Of a stretch of 64,000 nt of DNA, positions 34,091 to 46,134 are shown piece by piece (positions within the stretch are counted from its first letter, which is position 1; each line of letters opens with the position of its first letter). The position numbers and the translations under genes are program-made. Under the pieces are notes generated by a model. It saw nothing but the letters and a program-made list of their open reading frames with translations, was not told the origin of the DNA and did not search any database. The stretch lies in the NCBI RefSeq assembly GCF_009017415.1, contig NC_092407.1:2666001-2730000 (forward strand), read 5' to 3'. Origin of the DNA: Aspergillus flavus (lineage: Eukaryota > Ascomycota > Eurotiomycetes > Eurotiales > Aspergillaceae).

Positions 34091-34411
34091 TGTCACAGAA
34101 ATAATAATAATCATATAAGATAACTGTATAGTATACCCTATTCCAGATATATAGATATTCTAGTGGCTAAACGGTATCTTTAGTATCTATATCTATTATT
34201 TTTTTAATAATATATAGTGACTCTATTAGAAGGATTGATTATTATATATAAAGAATTTTAGAGATTTTTAACTATAAATTAATACTATAATTATTAATAG
34301 AAAATTAAGAATTAATCTTCTATTTCTAGTATTTATTATCTAGTATTTTACTTATATATTTTTATCTAGTTAATAGATTCTTTATTTTAACTAATAGATA
34401 TTTTTTTAATA
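34091..34411 (+). repeat. Gypsy copy 2 5' LTR
   Basis: Starts TGTCACAGAAATAATAATAA; RIP-type changes run through its whole length, including the terminal CA now read as TA (AATA). Confidence 0.9.
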
Positions 34412-37400
34412 ATTCTAATTCTTTTTTTTAATTATTTAAAAATATTATTAGTATTATTATTCTAATTATTTAATAAAAATATTTCTTTATTTCTAAAAAT
34501 CTTTAATAAAAATATATTTTTTTTATAGAAATAGTTCTAGAAACTATTTTTAAATTAAATATCTAAAAAAATAAAATTCTCTAAAGTCTAAAAAATACTA
34601 TTTAATAATTAAAGAATTAATTATAAAGTAAAAAATCTTTATAAAATTATTAATAATCTAGTTTTATTTTATTAATAGATAATTATACTATTAAATTTTT
34701 TAAAAATATTCTTAAATTTATTCTTGACTTTAGACTATAATAAAAATAGAAATAGATTCTTAATCTAGAATACTTTTTTAAAAAAATAAAAAGATATTTA
34801 AAAAAAAATAATTAGAAAATTATTATAATATTTTTTTATATATCTCTAATTTACTAATAGTAATAGTATTAATATTTTATAAAAAAAAAAATTAATAAAA
34901 AAATATTAAAAAATTATAATAATACTTTATAAAATAGATTTTTTTATTAATTAAAAATTTAGCTATTTTATAGTTTAATATTATAAATTAACTTTAAAAA
35001 GTTTATTAATAAAAAGACTAAGATTTAAAAAAGTTTTATATTTATCTTAATTTTTTAAAATAATATTTTCTAAAGTAATTAGAAAAAAAAAAATATTTAT
35101 TTTTTTTATAAAATTTTTTTTAAAATTATTAAAATATATATAAAAATACTATATAAAGCTTCTAGATTAATAAAATAAAATAGTAATTTTTACTATATAT
35201 TATTAGAATTTTCTATATAAAAAATAAAAATAGAAATATAATATTTTTTTAAAAAAAAGTAAAAATAAAGATAATAAATTAAATAAAAATAAAAAATTAT
35301 AAAATATAAAGAAAAATTTAAAAAAAAATTTTAAGAAATTTAATAAAAATTTTACTAATAATAAAGAGAATTCTTTATAATACTATATATATAATAGTAA
35401 TTTTTATTTTATTAATTATTATTTAAAAAAGAAAAAAGCTATAGTTTAATTAACTAAAGTAGAAGAAATAGATTTAAAATTAAAAAATAATTTAAAATTA
35501 AAATAATTTTTATTAAACTAGCTTTTAATCTCTATATAGAGACTATTATATATTTTTATATTTTTATTTAATATAAAAATAATATTAAAATATTTATTAA
35601 TTTAAATAACTATATTAAAATTTATATTATTAGCTATTAATTTATTAAAAATTTTTATTTTAAAAAGATTTAATTTATAGTTTTAATAATTAAAGTAATT
35701 AACTATATTATTATTTTAATTTATAATATATAGAAAATACTTTTTACTATTATTAATTTTTAAAAAATTATTTAAAGCTTTACTAAACTATATATAGTAA
35801 TTAATAGAGATTCTTATTTTAAAAAAAATCTAATTCTTTTATTAATAATAACTATAAATAATCTAAAAATCTATTTATTACTATAGAATTATAAATAGTA
35901 ATTTAAATTTTTATTAATTAAATTAGTATTAGTTTATAAATTTATAAAATTATATTAAAATCTTATTTATATCTTTATTATAGTAAAATTATTTAAAAAA
36001 ATCTAGTTATTAAATAATTTAAAAAGTTCTATTTTATAATATATTAGTAAAATCCTACTAAAACTAAAAGAATATAAAGATATTTTTTTAAAATAAAAAT
36101 CTAAAATTATACTACTTTAAAAAGTAATAGATTATATAATTAAATTTATTAATAGTAAAATATTACTATATAGTTCTATTTATTCTCTTTTCTAGTAAAA
36201 GCTTTAAATATTAAAATAATATATTAATAAAAATCTAGAATATAATTAGATTAGATTTTTAAAAAGTTCTATAGAAATCTTTATTCTATTTATCTCTAAA
36301 AAAAATAGTAGTCTAAAACTATATATTAATTATTGGAATTTTAATAAAATAATAATAAAGAATTATTATCTATTATTTTTAATATTAAAAATTTTAGATT
36401 ATCTAGTAAATATAAAATTCTTTATTAAAATTAATATTTAAAATATATATTATTAAATCTATCTATAAAAAAAAGATAAATAAAAGATAGTATTTTATAT
36501 AAGATATAATTACTTTAAATATTTAATAATATTTTTTAATTTTATAAATATATTAGCTATTTTTTAAAACTATCTATATATAGTGTTATATAATATTCTA
36601 GATATTTATTATATAGTATATTTAAATAATATTTTAATTTTTTTACTAGATTAAGAGAGCTATATAAAATATATTAAATAAATATTAGATTAATTATAAA
36701 AAACTAATTTATATAGAAAATTATTAAAATATATTTTTTATTAAAAATAAATTAAATTTTTAAAATATATTATATTATAAGATAGTATCTCTATAGATTT
36801 TTAATAAATAAATAATATTATATTATAGAAAAAATCTAAAAATTACTATAATATATAAAATTTTCTAGAATTTTATAATTTTTATTAATAATTTATTTAA
36901 AATTATTTTTAAATTATTTTACTCTTTACTTTTTTAATAAAAAGATTAAAAAATAGATAAAAATCTAAATTAATTAAATTTATTTTTATAAAAAAATTAA
37001 TATTTTAATATTTTATTACTATTTTTTAGTTAATATTTTTTTTATATTATTTTAACTTTTAATAATCTATTTAAATTAAAATTAATATTTTAAATAAAAA
37101 AATAGTAAAAATTATATTCTAGCTAAATAAAAATAGAGTCTATTATTTTATAATAATCTAGTTATAAAAATTTAATAAAGTAAAGTTAAATTATAATATT
37201 TTTAACTAAAAACTATATACTATTATCTATTTATTTAAATATTAATAATAATATTTTAAAAGTTTAATATATACTATTAAAATTTTTATTAATTATTTAA
37301 ATTTATAAATCTTTATAAAATAAATTAAATTAAATAAATATTAAATATAATAGCTTATATTTCTAATTCTTTTTAATTTTATAATTAAATATTAAATTAA

Positions 37401-40400
37401 AAAATTAAATCTAGCTAATAAATTTTTTTAAAAATTAGAAAAAATCTTAAAATATATTTTAAATATAGAGTTAATATTATTATTTATATAATAATTTATT
37501 AATATAGAATTTTTATAAATTAAAGATTTATTATAAAAAAAAATCTAGTTTAAATCTAATAAAATATTTTTATAAAAAAGTTTTAAGCTTAATATTTATA
37601 TAATAATAAATTTTAAAAATTATAGAATTAATATAAAAATAGTTAACTAAATTATTTAGAAAAAGTTAAATTAAAATTAATTTATTTCTAGATTTTAAAT
37701 ATAATATACTTATATCTCTAAGAAAGTATATACTATTAAAATTTAAAAAAATCTAAAAGATTTTATAAAATAGATATAATCTAAAAATTTAAAAATCTAA
37801 TAGTAAAAAACTATTATAAAATAAAGATTTATAAAAAATAAAAATTAAAATATTATTTTTAATAGACTAATTAAATTTAAAAATTAACTATATATTTTTT
37901 TAAAAAAAAATTTATAATAGATTTTAATTAATCTATATTATAATAATTTTTTTATAAACTATTTTAAAAAAAATTATATAGAAATTCTATTTAAATATAA
38001 ATTTTATTAAATAAATTTTTAATAAAATATTATAGATTATATAATAAAATATTTAGTATATTAAAAAATAGTAGTTTTAAAATATAATTTTTATAGAATT
38101 TTAGAATTACTACTAATTCTATTTAAATTTTTTATAAAATTATTAATAGATTTTATAATAAAGTTACTAAAAATAATATTTAAAAATAAAATTATTAATT
38201 TAATATAAATAATAATTAATTAATTTTTAAATAATTATTATTTTTCTTTATTTTAATAATAATTAATATAATAAAATTTATTAAATTATTTTATAATTAT
38301 ATAAAATTATAATTTAAACTATTAAATAGTATTATATTTAATAGAAAATTAATTTTTATTAATAAATTCTAATTAAATTTTTACTATTTTAATTATATAA
38401 AATTTAGATTATTAATAATATTTTATTTATAAATTAATAATTAAATAGAATATATAAACTAAATATTAAAATATTATTTTAAATATTTTATTAATAAAAA
38501 ATAAATAAATTAATTAAATTTATTTTTAATAATAGAATTTATATATAATAATATTTAAAATATAATTACTAAACTATTACTATTTTAAATTTTATTTAAC
38601 TATTTATTAAATTTTTAATTATATATTAAAAATAATATTTTTTTAAAAAAGATTTTAATAGTATAATATTATATTAAAAAATTAATAAAAATTTATAAAA
38701 ATTTAGTAAAATATTAGTAAAATATAATAGAATTTTAAAAAAAATATTTTAATAAATATTATTAAATAAAATTATTTAAATAAAATAATTTTATATAGTT
38801 ATTAATCTAGAATATTAAATTAAAAATTCTAGTTTAAAAACTAGTACTAAAATATATTAGACTATTTTAAATACTAAATATTATAAAAAAATAAATATAT
38901 TAATTTAATTTATTTAATAAATATAATTAAATTTATAATATATTCTATATTTTATTACTAGAACTATAGATACTATATTATTAAAATAATATTAATCTAT
39001 TATTAATATTTAATTTTAATAATAATAATAAATAGAAAATAGAAGAAATTAAAAAAAAATAAATTTTTAAAAAAAAATCTAATATTTAGTAAAATAAATA
39101 GAATAGCTATTAAAATATAATTAATAAATTTTTAAAAAAAATATAGTAAATATAAAAAAAAAATCTATAATTTTAAATAAAAAAATTAATAATATATTTA
39201 AAAATTAATATAATATTAATATAGCTATAGTAAATATTTAATAAATAAATAATAATTATAAAAAAATATATTAATTTTATATATACTAGAAAACTTTATT
39301 ATTAATTAAAATATAAAAAATTTATTAATTTATTTTAAAATTACTATTAAAGTAAAAAAATAAAAATATTAAAATATTAATTAATTACTATATTAAATTA
39401 CTATAAAAATAATAAAAAAAATATTAAATATAATATTCTAATATTTCTACTAATTCTTCTCTATATTTTTTTAATTAAAATATTTATAAATTACTTACTT
39501 TATATAATAAATAAAATTTTAAATAATTATTTATTAAAATATATAATTAGTATTAAATTCTTTAAACTAAAATTAATAATCTTTTATATATTATCTATAA
39601 ATTTTTATATTATTTTAAAAAAATAATAAATCTAATTATTATTTAAAAATATTAATATAATAATTTATACTTTTATAATAATTAATAATAATTTATTATA
39701 AAATTATTAAAGAAAAAATTTTAAATTAATTTACTAATATATATTCTAAGCTTTTTAATTTTTTTAATAGTTAAATAAAATTTTTTTTAATAAATTAACT
39801 CTATTCTATTAAAAATATAATATAATATAATATAAATTTAAATAATTAATTTCTATATTTTTAAACTAAATATAATTTATTTTTTATTTTTATTCTAGAA
39901 AATAGTCTTTATCTATTTTAATATATAATATAAATTATATATATTATTTAATATATTTTAAAAAATTTTTATAAATTAATAATAAATAGTATACTAGATA
40001 AAAAAATATATTTAATTATAATTAATATTTTAGTTATTATATTATCTATATAATACTAATACTATACTATTAAATTTATAATTAATTATAAATAATTTAC
40101 TTTCTTTATATTCTCTATTTTTAATAGTAGTTTTTAAATAATATAAATACTATAAAATAAAAAAAATAACTAGAGTATTAATAATTCTTTTATAGTAAGA
40201 TATAATAATATTAATAAAGAAATATAAAAAAATAATTAGATTTAAAATATAAAAAAAAAAAAGACTTATAATATATAGAAAAGATATTATAAAATAAAAA
40301 AAAATAAAATATAAAAATAGTAAAAAAAAATTTATCTAATATTTTATTAATATTAATATTATTATTATAGATAATTATTATTTATTTAATAATAATTTAT

Positions 40401-40518
40401 ATAAAGTTAATATTTCTATATAAAATATTTAACGCGTTTTTAAAATATTAATTATTTAATATAAATAATATATTAATTACTATTTAAAAATAATTAATTT
40501 AAAAAAAGAGAGTATAAT

Positions 40519-40839
40519 TATTATAGAAATAATAATAATTATATAAAATAACTATATAGTATACTCTATTCTAGATATATAGATATTTTAATAGCTAAAT
40601 AGTATTTTTAATATTTATATCTATTATTTTTCTAATAATATATAGTAGCTTTGTTAAAAAAATTAATTATTATATATAGAGAATCTTAGAGATTCTTAAC
40701 TATAAATTAATACTATAGTTATTAGTAGAAAATTAAGAATCAGTCTTCTATCTCTAGTATCTACTATCTAGTGCTTTGCCCACGTATCCTTACCTAGTTG
40801 ACAGGTCCTCTACCCTGACTAGTAGATATTCCTCTGACA
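40519..40839 (+). repeat. Gypsy copy 2 3' LTR
   Basis: The first ~210 bp are strongly AT-shifted, while from about 40733 to the end (CCTCTGACA) it is nearly identical to the preserved LTR of copy 1. Confidence 0.92.
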
Positions 40840-40844
40840 AATAT

Positions 40845-41009
40845 ATATTTTACTAGATATTTTTATAATATTATATAAGATATATTAAAAATACGCGCAG
40901 CTTTATAAATATTATTAATATTATTATTTTTAATAGTTAATATAGCTAATAAAATTCTTTTCTTTTATTCTATCTTTTTTTTTAATAATTTAGATATTTT
41001 TGGTGGTAT
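40845..41009 (-). pseudogene. Pogo transposase N-terminus (psq-type HTH), RIP-decayed
   Basis: Reading the minus strand from 41009, where the start codon is now ATA, gives PPKISKLLKK. After a one-base shift in an A-run it continues KKRILLAILTIKNN and YKAARIFNISYIIL. This is the N-terminal helix-turn-helix pattern of Fot1/pogo transposases (ILLAI...RKAA..FNIPYTTL). Stops and the frameshift make it inactive. The reading is interrupted by the gypsy insertion at 40839. Confidence 0.75.
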
Positions 41010-41058
41010 GGCTAGTAATTAAATAGTTTTTAAAAAAATAGACGCGTAGAAATAACGC

Positions 41059-41104
41059 GTGGTGGCCCGCTTGATTGTGTAGCCCGCTTGTTTGTGGGTT
41101 ACGT
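41059..41104 (-). repeat. Right terminal inverted repeat of the pogo element
   Basis: Partner of 21269-21314, followed by TA at 41105-41106. It keeps more G and C (GGGCTACACAATC) than the left copy, so the left copy shows the RIP-type changes. Confidence 0.93.
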
Positions 41105-42469
41105 TAGTTACTTTAGTTAGTTATACTTGCTTAAAGTGGATGAGAGACAATACCCCTCTAACTGGTACTAGGTAGAATGATTTATACAATACCAATACCA
41201 CTAGTGAAAACTAGTAAAAATTGAATTACTATGCAGTTGCTATACTTACTACTACTATCCATTAATCTATAAACTATCTAATTAGAGCTAGGTGTAACGG
41301 CGGGAAGCTATATAGGTCTGACCAGGGCATTCTGAATCGTTGATTCAGAATTATTTGACCTTTTGGCCTTGTGGAATATCGGGCCCTGGCGATATCTCTT
41401 ACACTAGGCTAATCACCAACAATCATACCAAGGTAGTATAAATAATTATATCTTTTAAGAATTATATTCACTATACTCTGTAATTGTTAGATATAGTATT
41501 ATTATTCTGGACATCTAGATATGCTATGTACATACAGACTACAGTAGTACTTTGCACTGCAAGGTAGTTTACCTAACATAATAGGTAACTTACTCAGTAT
41601 ATGTACCGGTACATTTAGTGTGTATAAAATTGCCTTCAGTTTTTGGCACATTTTCTTCAACTTTTTGCTGCTTGCACAACATCTATAAAAATGACTATTT
41701 TTAAATACTTGTAAATCAACCAATCTTGAATATATCATCTTTAAATTAAAATATACAAGATAATATATTAAAAAGTCTGTATCATAAAGGAAAATTGATT
41801 TTAGACAATAAGAAATTTACAATATAAACACTCTATATTCTTATCTAATCTAAGTTTTTTAATTCTATTTAACATACTTTAAAAGTAGATCTTCCGCTAC
41901 TTTTAATAATACTAAATATATAATTTCAATCCAAATTTATAATAATAATAAAGAATTGGCTGAGTTATAAGCGTTTGGAAATATCTACTTTTGAAGATAG
42001 TGCGCGAAAAGTTCCAAAAAATGTGCCAAGAACTGAATGTAATTTTTGCACACGGCAAATACGCACGCCATTATTTTATTCTTACTTTTCACCCTTGCCT
42101 TCTTTGAGAAACATGTTTTTTTCACCTCGACATTAGGGATATCCTGCTATTACGGAGCAACATTGAGTATTGATGTATTCAATCTGTTTGGTGCTTTCCT
42201 GCCCTAACCCACTACAAAAAATACTCTTTAATTAAGCTATACTTTTTCAATTTTCATAAGAACAGACATTTTCATTTTTGGGTACTCACTCTTATACCTC
42301 ACTTCTCTCTATTTAATTCATTTCTCTCACTGGTTCTTCCTTTTTTTCTGTATTGCCTGCTAGAAACGATATTATTCGTTCAAAGACCGGAAGAGGAAAA
42401 GAGCACAGCTCTTGTGTGAGTGCAGTCCTGCTACTAGCCCTACATAATTGTGATTCTTCCACATTGAGC
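41105..42469. other. Gene-poor flank right of the nest
   Basis: 1.36 kb between the pogo element and the EFM6-like gene. It contains the 111-bp solo LTR at 41293-41403. The rest is moderately AT-rich with no gene recognised; the minus frame at 41502-41738 matches nothing known. Confidence 0.5.
41293..41403. mobile_element. 111-bp solo LTR or terminal-repeat remnant
   Basis: Sequence starting TGTAACGGCGGG and ending ATCTCTTACA, with TGTAA/TTACA inverted ends, flanked by an exact 5-bp duplication CTAGG (41288-41292 and 41404-41408). TG...CA ends plus a 5-bp duplication are the marks of an LTR integration. Inside lies a 9-bp hairpin TTCTGAATC/GATTCAGAA (41330-41350) and CCAGGGC/GCCCTGG in inverted order. 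Orientation cannot be decided because both strands read TG...CA. Confidence 0.75.
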
Positions 42470-43244
42470 ATGATGGAAGCTTCCAATTCTCCCGACCAAC
42501 AATCAGTGCTCAGTGAATCTATCCTTGTTAGCGAGTCGCTTGTTCCAGCAAGGGATCTCAAAGGAGTTGGCCATGCTGAAATTTCATTTGACGGCCTACT
42601 GAAAGACCCCCTAATAATCAAGGAAGATCTGAAGGAAGGGTGCGGAGGCCAGCTATGGCCGGCAGGCATGGTCCTAGCAAGATATTTGTTACTTCAGCAC
42701 CGATCTGACTTTAACAATAAGACAATGTTCGTCCGGCATCCAAGTTTTAGTGAATCCTAAGGGGTTTATGGTACTAACTGGCATCGTTAGTGTCGAGTTG
42801 GGAGCTGGCGGAGGTCTTGTGGGGCTTGCTGTTGCGCGCGGTTGCGACATCGGGTCGTCATCAGTATACATTACGGATCAAGCACCAATGCTCCCATTAA
42901 TGGAGACTAATATTAAGCTGAACAATGTTTCCTCTCGTGTTGCAGCTACGGTGCTAAACTGGGGGGAATCTCTTCCAGACTGTATTCCGAAACACCCCGC
43001 TATCGTACTTGCCGCGGACTGTGTCTATTTTGAGCCGGCCTTTCCTTTGCTGATATCAACTCTGAAAAACCTCCTAGGCCCAGAATCTATTTGCTATTTC
43101 TGCTTCAAGAGACGTAGACGAGCAGATTCTCGATTTTTGAAATTGGCAAAGAAGCTATTCCACATAGTCGAAGTTTGCGATGACCCGATGGCGGAGACTT
43201 ACAAGCGAGAAAACATTTTCCTCTATTCAATACGTTCGAAATAG
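42470..43244 (+). CDS. Class I methyltransferase, EFM6-like (METTL21 group)
   Basis: Exons 42470-42726 and 42791-43244, 236 residues. The 64-nt intron has the unusual donor GTTCGT, an ideal TACTAAC branch site and TTAG acceptor. It joins NKT|IVELGAGGGLVGLAVARG and so forms the SAM-binding glycine motif I across the splice. LAADCVYFEPAFPLL near residue 160 is the post-motif II block of the METTL21/EFM family, and WPAGMVLARYLL precedes motif I as in that family. Yeast Efm6 methylates a lysine of elongation factor eEF1A; that substrate is inferred by similarity. A second ATG directly follows the first (42473). Convergent with MPP10, 129 bp apart. Confidence 0.82.
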
Positions 43245-43373
43245 GGCACGCCTGTCTATGGAGATGAAGAGTGACAGGTAACTGAATTGAGGCGAGGAAG
43301 AAGTTCATATGAGGTAGAGATATACGTCGGCAATAGATCGATAACATCAGCAAATCAAATAAATCAAGTTCAA

Positions 43374-45515
43374 CTACAGCTTTAGTGCATCCGCACCACT
43401 CCTTGGACCCGTTCCGGTTAGTTTTTGGCCATGGATATCCGTGACTTCTCCTTGCTTTCCAACCAATTTCACGTCACCCTTTTTCAAATCCGACACAATT
43501 TGTTGCCTCTCAGCTGCCTTTCCTGACTGTCGGTTTTTATCGTTGGTGGTAGTTTTCTTTTGCTTCTTGTGTTGTCGCCGTAATCTTGACTTCTCTTCAC
43601 GGGTCATTTCCTCTTTGGAAACTGACAATCCGTTCCTCAAAACTACTTCCCCAGAAGCCTTGCCGTCAGCCCCAGGTGTATAGATCTCCTGGGGGGCAAG
43701 AGTTGCTGCACTACCAACAGCACCTCCGGCTGTTGGTTGCGCATCCTCCATCATAATAGTTGCCGCATCGGTAACAACGTTGATGTGTGCGTGTGGGGTT
43801 TTGGGCTTATAGTGCCAGTTCGAGAGGGTATCCAATTGTGAGCTTATTTCTTTCCATAGATTACTGATCTCATTGTGTTCGCGCAGAAGCTTCTGATTCT
43901 TAGGATCCACATAGTTAGGATCAGTAGCTCGGAGGTGATCAGTCTCATATAGCTCTGCAAGGCTCTGTTGAGCTTTAGAATCCTCAAGCTCAAAGCGACT
44001 CTTTCTCGCAACTTGGCTATCAGTGATACCAGGGCGGCGGCGGATAACTTCATCAAATTCCCTGGCAAGGATCCGACGCTTAACAAGGCCTTCGATGTCT
44101 TCGGAGACCTCCGCAGTAACCACAGGTACAGGCTTTCCAATCCTTTCCACTTCAAGATCTTCCTCAATAAGCGAGTTCACGGGTCTCTCTGCGGCTTTAG
44201 CTTCACCAGCAAGCATCCATTCTTTCTTTGCAACGTTGGCAGCTTCCAGGCGACGAATCTCATCGGCGATTCGTGCGCGTTGTTTCTCGTGTGTAGATTT
44301 TTGGGTTTCAGGTTCACCTAGTTCACCATCGGATATATCACTGTTCTCAATTGAAGCATCATCCTCAAATAAATCGCGCCGTACATCGGCCATTGCACGG
44401 TCTATATCGTTATTATTAATCGCAGCAACTGGTTGGGTTTTTGGGAGCGGACGTGACCTTTTGGTCGTAGACTTGCGGGGTGGCGGCGCAAAAAAGTCAG
44501 AATACTTGATATCACTAGTATTGATCCAATCCGCCCCTTGTGCAGTACCAGGATATGCATCATCTGTATCTGAATCTAGTCCATCCTGAAGATTGACATT
44601 GTTGAATGTTGGTCCTTCCTCATCACTTGTGTCATTATCATCATCATCATCATCACCCATACTTTGATCCTTGACACCCCTGTCGGTCTCATTTGACGGT
44701 GGTGTTTTATTCAAAGAAGCGCTAATGTTCCCAGTGGCGAGGGGATCGGCATGCCAGTCAACTTCCTCGTCACTTTCAGATTCATCATCTGGGCCGCCCC
44801 GAGCGTCTTGTCTTTCCCACAGTTCTGATTGTTTGTTGAAATCGTCAATTGAGAAGAACCCATCATTCAACCCAAAAGGGTCCTCTGTGTAAGTGCCGGG
44901 TTGTTCTCCGTCACTACCAGTTTCACTGGATTCGCTTTCCTCGCCCAAAGTCTCGTCAATACTCCGGGAGTCCAATGCATCATGTATCGAGTCGCCCTGA
45001 TCTAGATCCAACGCCATACTGACTTCCTCATCGACATCTGACAGGTCCCTGGTACCCTCTAGATGACTCTCTAGCTCGCTGTTCTCGGAACTTTCAGCCG
45101 CAAAATCCGAGCCTTCGAAAGATGTAATACCTTCATCTGATAAAGAGTGGCCAGCATGTCGATTACTTAATGTACAGTCGCGTTGGATTTCCTGTCCAGC
45201 AGAGTCAAGAATCCTAAGTGCTTGCTCCCAGATCTGATCGGAGCCAAATCCCTCAACGAACAACTGCTTTAACTGCAATACTTCGGTGTTTTGGTCTAGG
45301 TTTGCCTCGCATCTTTTGCGTTTCCTATTTTGTCGTTGGCGGGCGGACTGCGCGTCACTAATCGAAAGAGCAAGAGAGTCCAGGAAGAATTTTGCCGATC
45401 CTACTATGGTATCGTTTAATTCTGATGTAGGGCAGAGAAACGCCCATGGTGCAGATAATGCTGCGTTGAGAGCAGGATCCTTTGCAAAATCAGCCATGGT
45501 ACTGCGACGGTCCAC
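43374..45515 (-). CDS. MPP10: U3 snoRNP protein MPP10
   Basis: Intronless, 713 residues. The N-terminal half is very acidic with many Asp/Glu/Ser runs (a DDDDDDND stretch near residue 285). The second half holds the conserved Mpp10 core NSLIEEDLEVERIGKPVPVV, then EDIEGLVKRRILAREFDEVI and RRRPG. The C-terminus is Lys-rich and Mpp10-like (RLRRQHKKQKK, then the KGDVKLVGKQGEVTDIHGQK segment). Mpp10 works with Imp3 and Imp4 in the small-subunit processome for 18S rRNA cleavage in the nucleolus. Met7 (45497, MADFAKDP) may be the real start. Confidence 0.92.
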   Translation of the reverse strand: MDRRSTMADFAKDPALNAALSAPWAFLCPTSELNDTIVGSAKFFLDSLALSISDAQSARQRQNRKRKRCEANLDQNTEVLQLKQLFVEGFGSDQIWEQALRILDSAGQEIQRDCTLSNRHAGHSLSDEGITSFEGSDFAAESSENSELESHLEGTRDLSDVDEEVSMALDLDQGDSIHDALDSRSIDETLGEESESSETGSDGEQPGTYTEDPFGLNDGFFSIDDFNKQSELWERQDARGGPDDESESDEEVDWHADPLATGNISASLNKTPPSNETDRGVKDQSMGDDDDDDNDTSDEEGPTFNNVNLQDGLDSDTDDAYPGTAQGADWINTSDIKYSDFFAPPPRKSTTKRSRPLPKTQPVAAINNNDIDRAMADVRRDLFEDDASIENSDISDGELGEPETQKSTHEKQRARIADEIRRLEAANVAKKEWMLAGEAKAAERPVNSLIEEDLEVERIGKPVPVVTAEVSEDIEGLVKRRILAREFDEVIRRRPGITDSQVARKSRFELEDSKAQQSLAELYETDHLRATDPNYVDPKNQKLLREHNEISNLWKEISSQLDTLSNWHYKPKTPHAHINVVTDAATIMMEDAQPTAGGAVGSAATLAPQEIYTPGADGKASGEVVLRNGLSVSKEEMTREEKSRLRRQHKKQKKTTTNDKNRQSGKAAERQQIVSDLKKGDVKLVGKQGEVTDIHGQKLTGTGPRSGADALKL

Positions 45516-46042
45516 AAGACAAAAAAATGATATGTAAGTAGTTCAGTTGGGTGGATATGGAGCGTATGTATTCAATGTAGAAGGAGATGAAAACGATTTA
45601 GGTCTTTTGGTAAAAATACAGATCCATTCAATCTTGATCATACTTTCACTATCAGAAGTACGAGGGACAAGGAAAAAAGAAAGGAAAAAAGGAAAAGAAA
45701 ACTATTTATCCGACCGCCTACCGCATTCGCATGTACCATACGCTCTAAGGTAGACAAAGGTGGCCCGAGTTTAAGATTTGCGTTAACGGTAGGTATATAC
45801 CGTGTGTATTTCATACAGTAGTATTAAGACGTGGCGCCCTACTTTAGCCGCCTTCAGGGGGTTCATACTGTACTAGCTAGACTAAATATAGACAACGACA
45901 TTGAATTTAGGGCCACCGCATAGATATATCGTTACTGTAGGGTAGTCTATCAAAGATCCCTATACTATTAGATCTATAGATAAATAATCATTGTTCAATT
46001 ATCTATACAATTGGCCACCAGTCACAGAAACAATTTTAAACA

Positions 46043-46063
46043 ACGGAGTACATAGTACTCCGT
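46043..46063. repeat. 9-bp perfect hairpin ACGGAGTAC/GTACTCCGT
   Basis: ACGGAGTAC, 3-nt ATA loop, GTACTCCGT. The half-site ACGGAGTA recurs elsewhere in the window. Confidence 0.8.
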
Positions 46064-46134
46064 ACATCTTTACAGATCTTGGTAATAGGAGATCCATTAA
46101 ATTAACTTTTTGGATTAGATTTAAGTATATCATC

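Larger units (their letters stand above)
34091..40839 (+). mobile_element. Ty3/gypsy element copy 2 (full length, 6.75 kb), heavily RIP-mutated, inserted in pogo
   Basis: 321-bp LTRs at 34091-34411 and 40519-40839, duplication AATAT (34086-34090 and 40840-40844). From about 37140 to 40518 it aligns base for base with copy 1 (25880-29246), differing almost only by transitions. The part 34530-37140 is absent from copy 1 and should hold gag, protease and RT. C and G are so depleted that no catalytic motif can be read with confidence. The size is normal for fungal gypsy elements. Confidence 0.93.
21269..41104 (-). mobile_element. Fot1/pogo (Tan1-like) DNA transposon carrying nested retrotransposons
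   Basis: The ends are 46-bp inverted repeats (21269-21314 and 41059-41104) differing at three sites, starting ACGTAACCCACAAACAAGC, and are flanked by a TA duplication (21267-21268 and 41105-41106). Removing the copia insert (22701-33658 plus CTTAT) and the gypsy insert (34091-40839 plus AATAT) leaves about 2.1 kb, the usual size for Fot1/pogo elements. Decayed transposase is readable on the minus strand in the pieces nearest the right end. Aspergillus elements such as Tan1 start similarly (ACGTAA...), which supports the group from memory. The interior is nearly pure AT, as expected from RIP. Confidence 0.88.

Noticed and set aside
21269..41104. Centromere-like AT-rich core
   Set aside because: The AT content is fully explained by RIPped transposons with exact boundaries; nothing specific to centromeres can be seen.
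41502..41738. 78-codon minus-strand frame near the nest
   Set aside because: No recognisable domain or splice context; AT-rich flank.
44023..44589. 188-codon plus-strand frame across MPP10
   Set aside because: Antisense shadow of MPP10; Ser-rich because of the Asp/Glu codons on the other strand.
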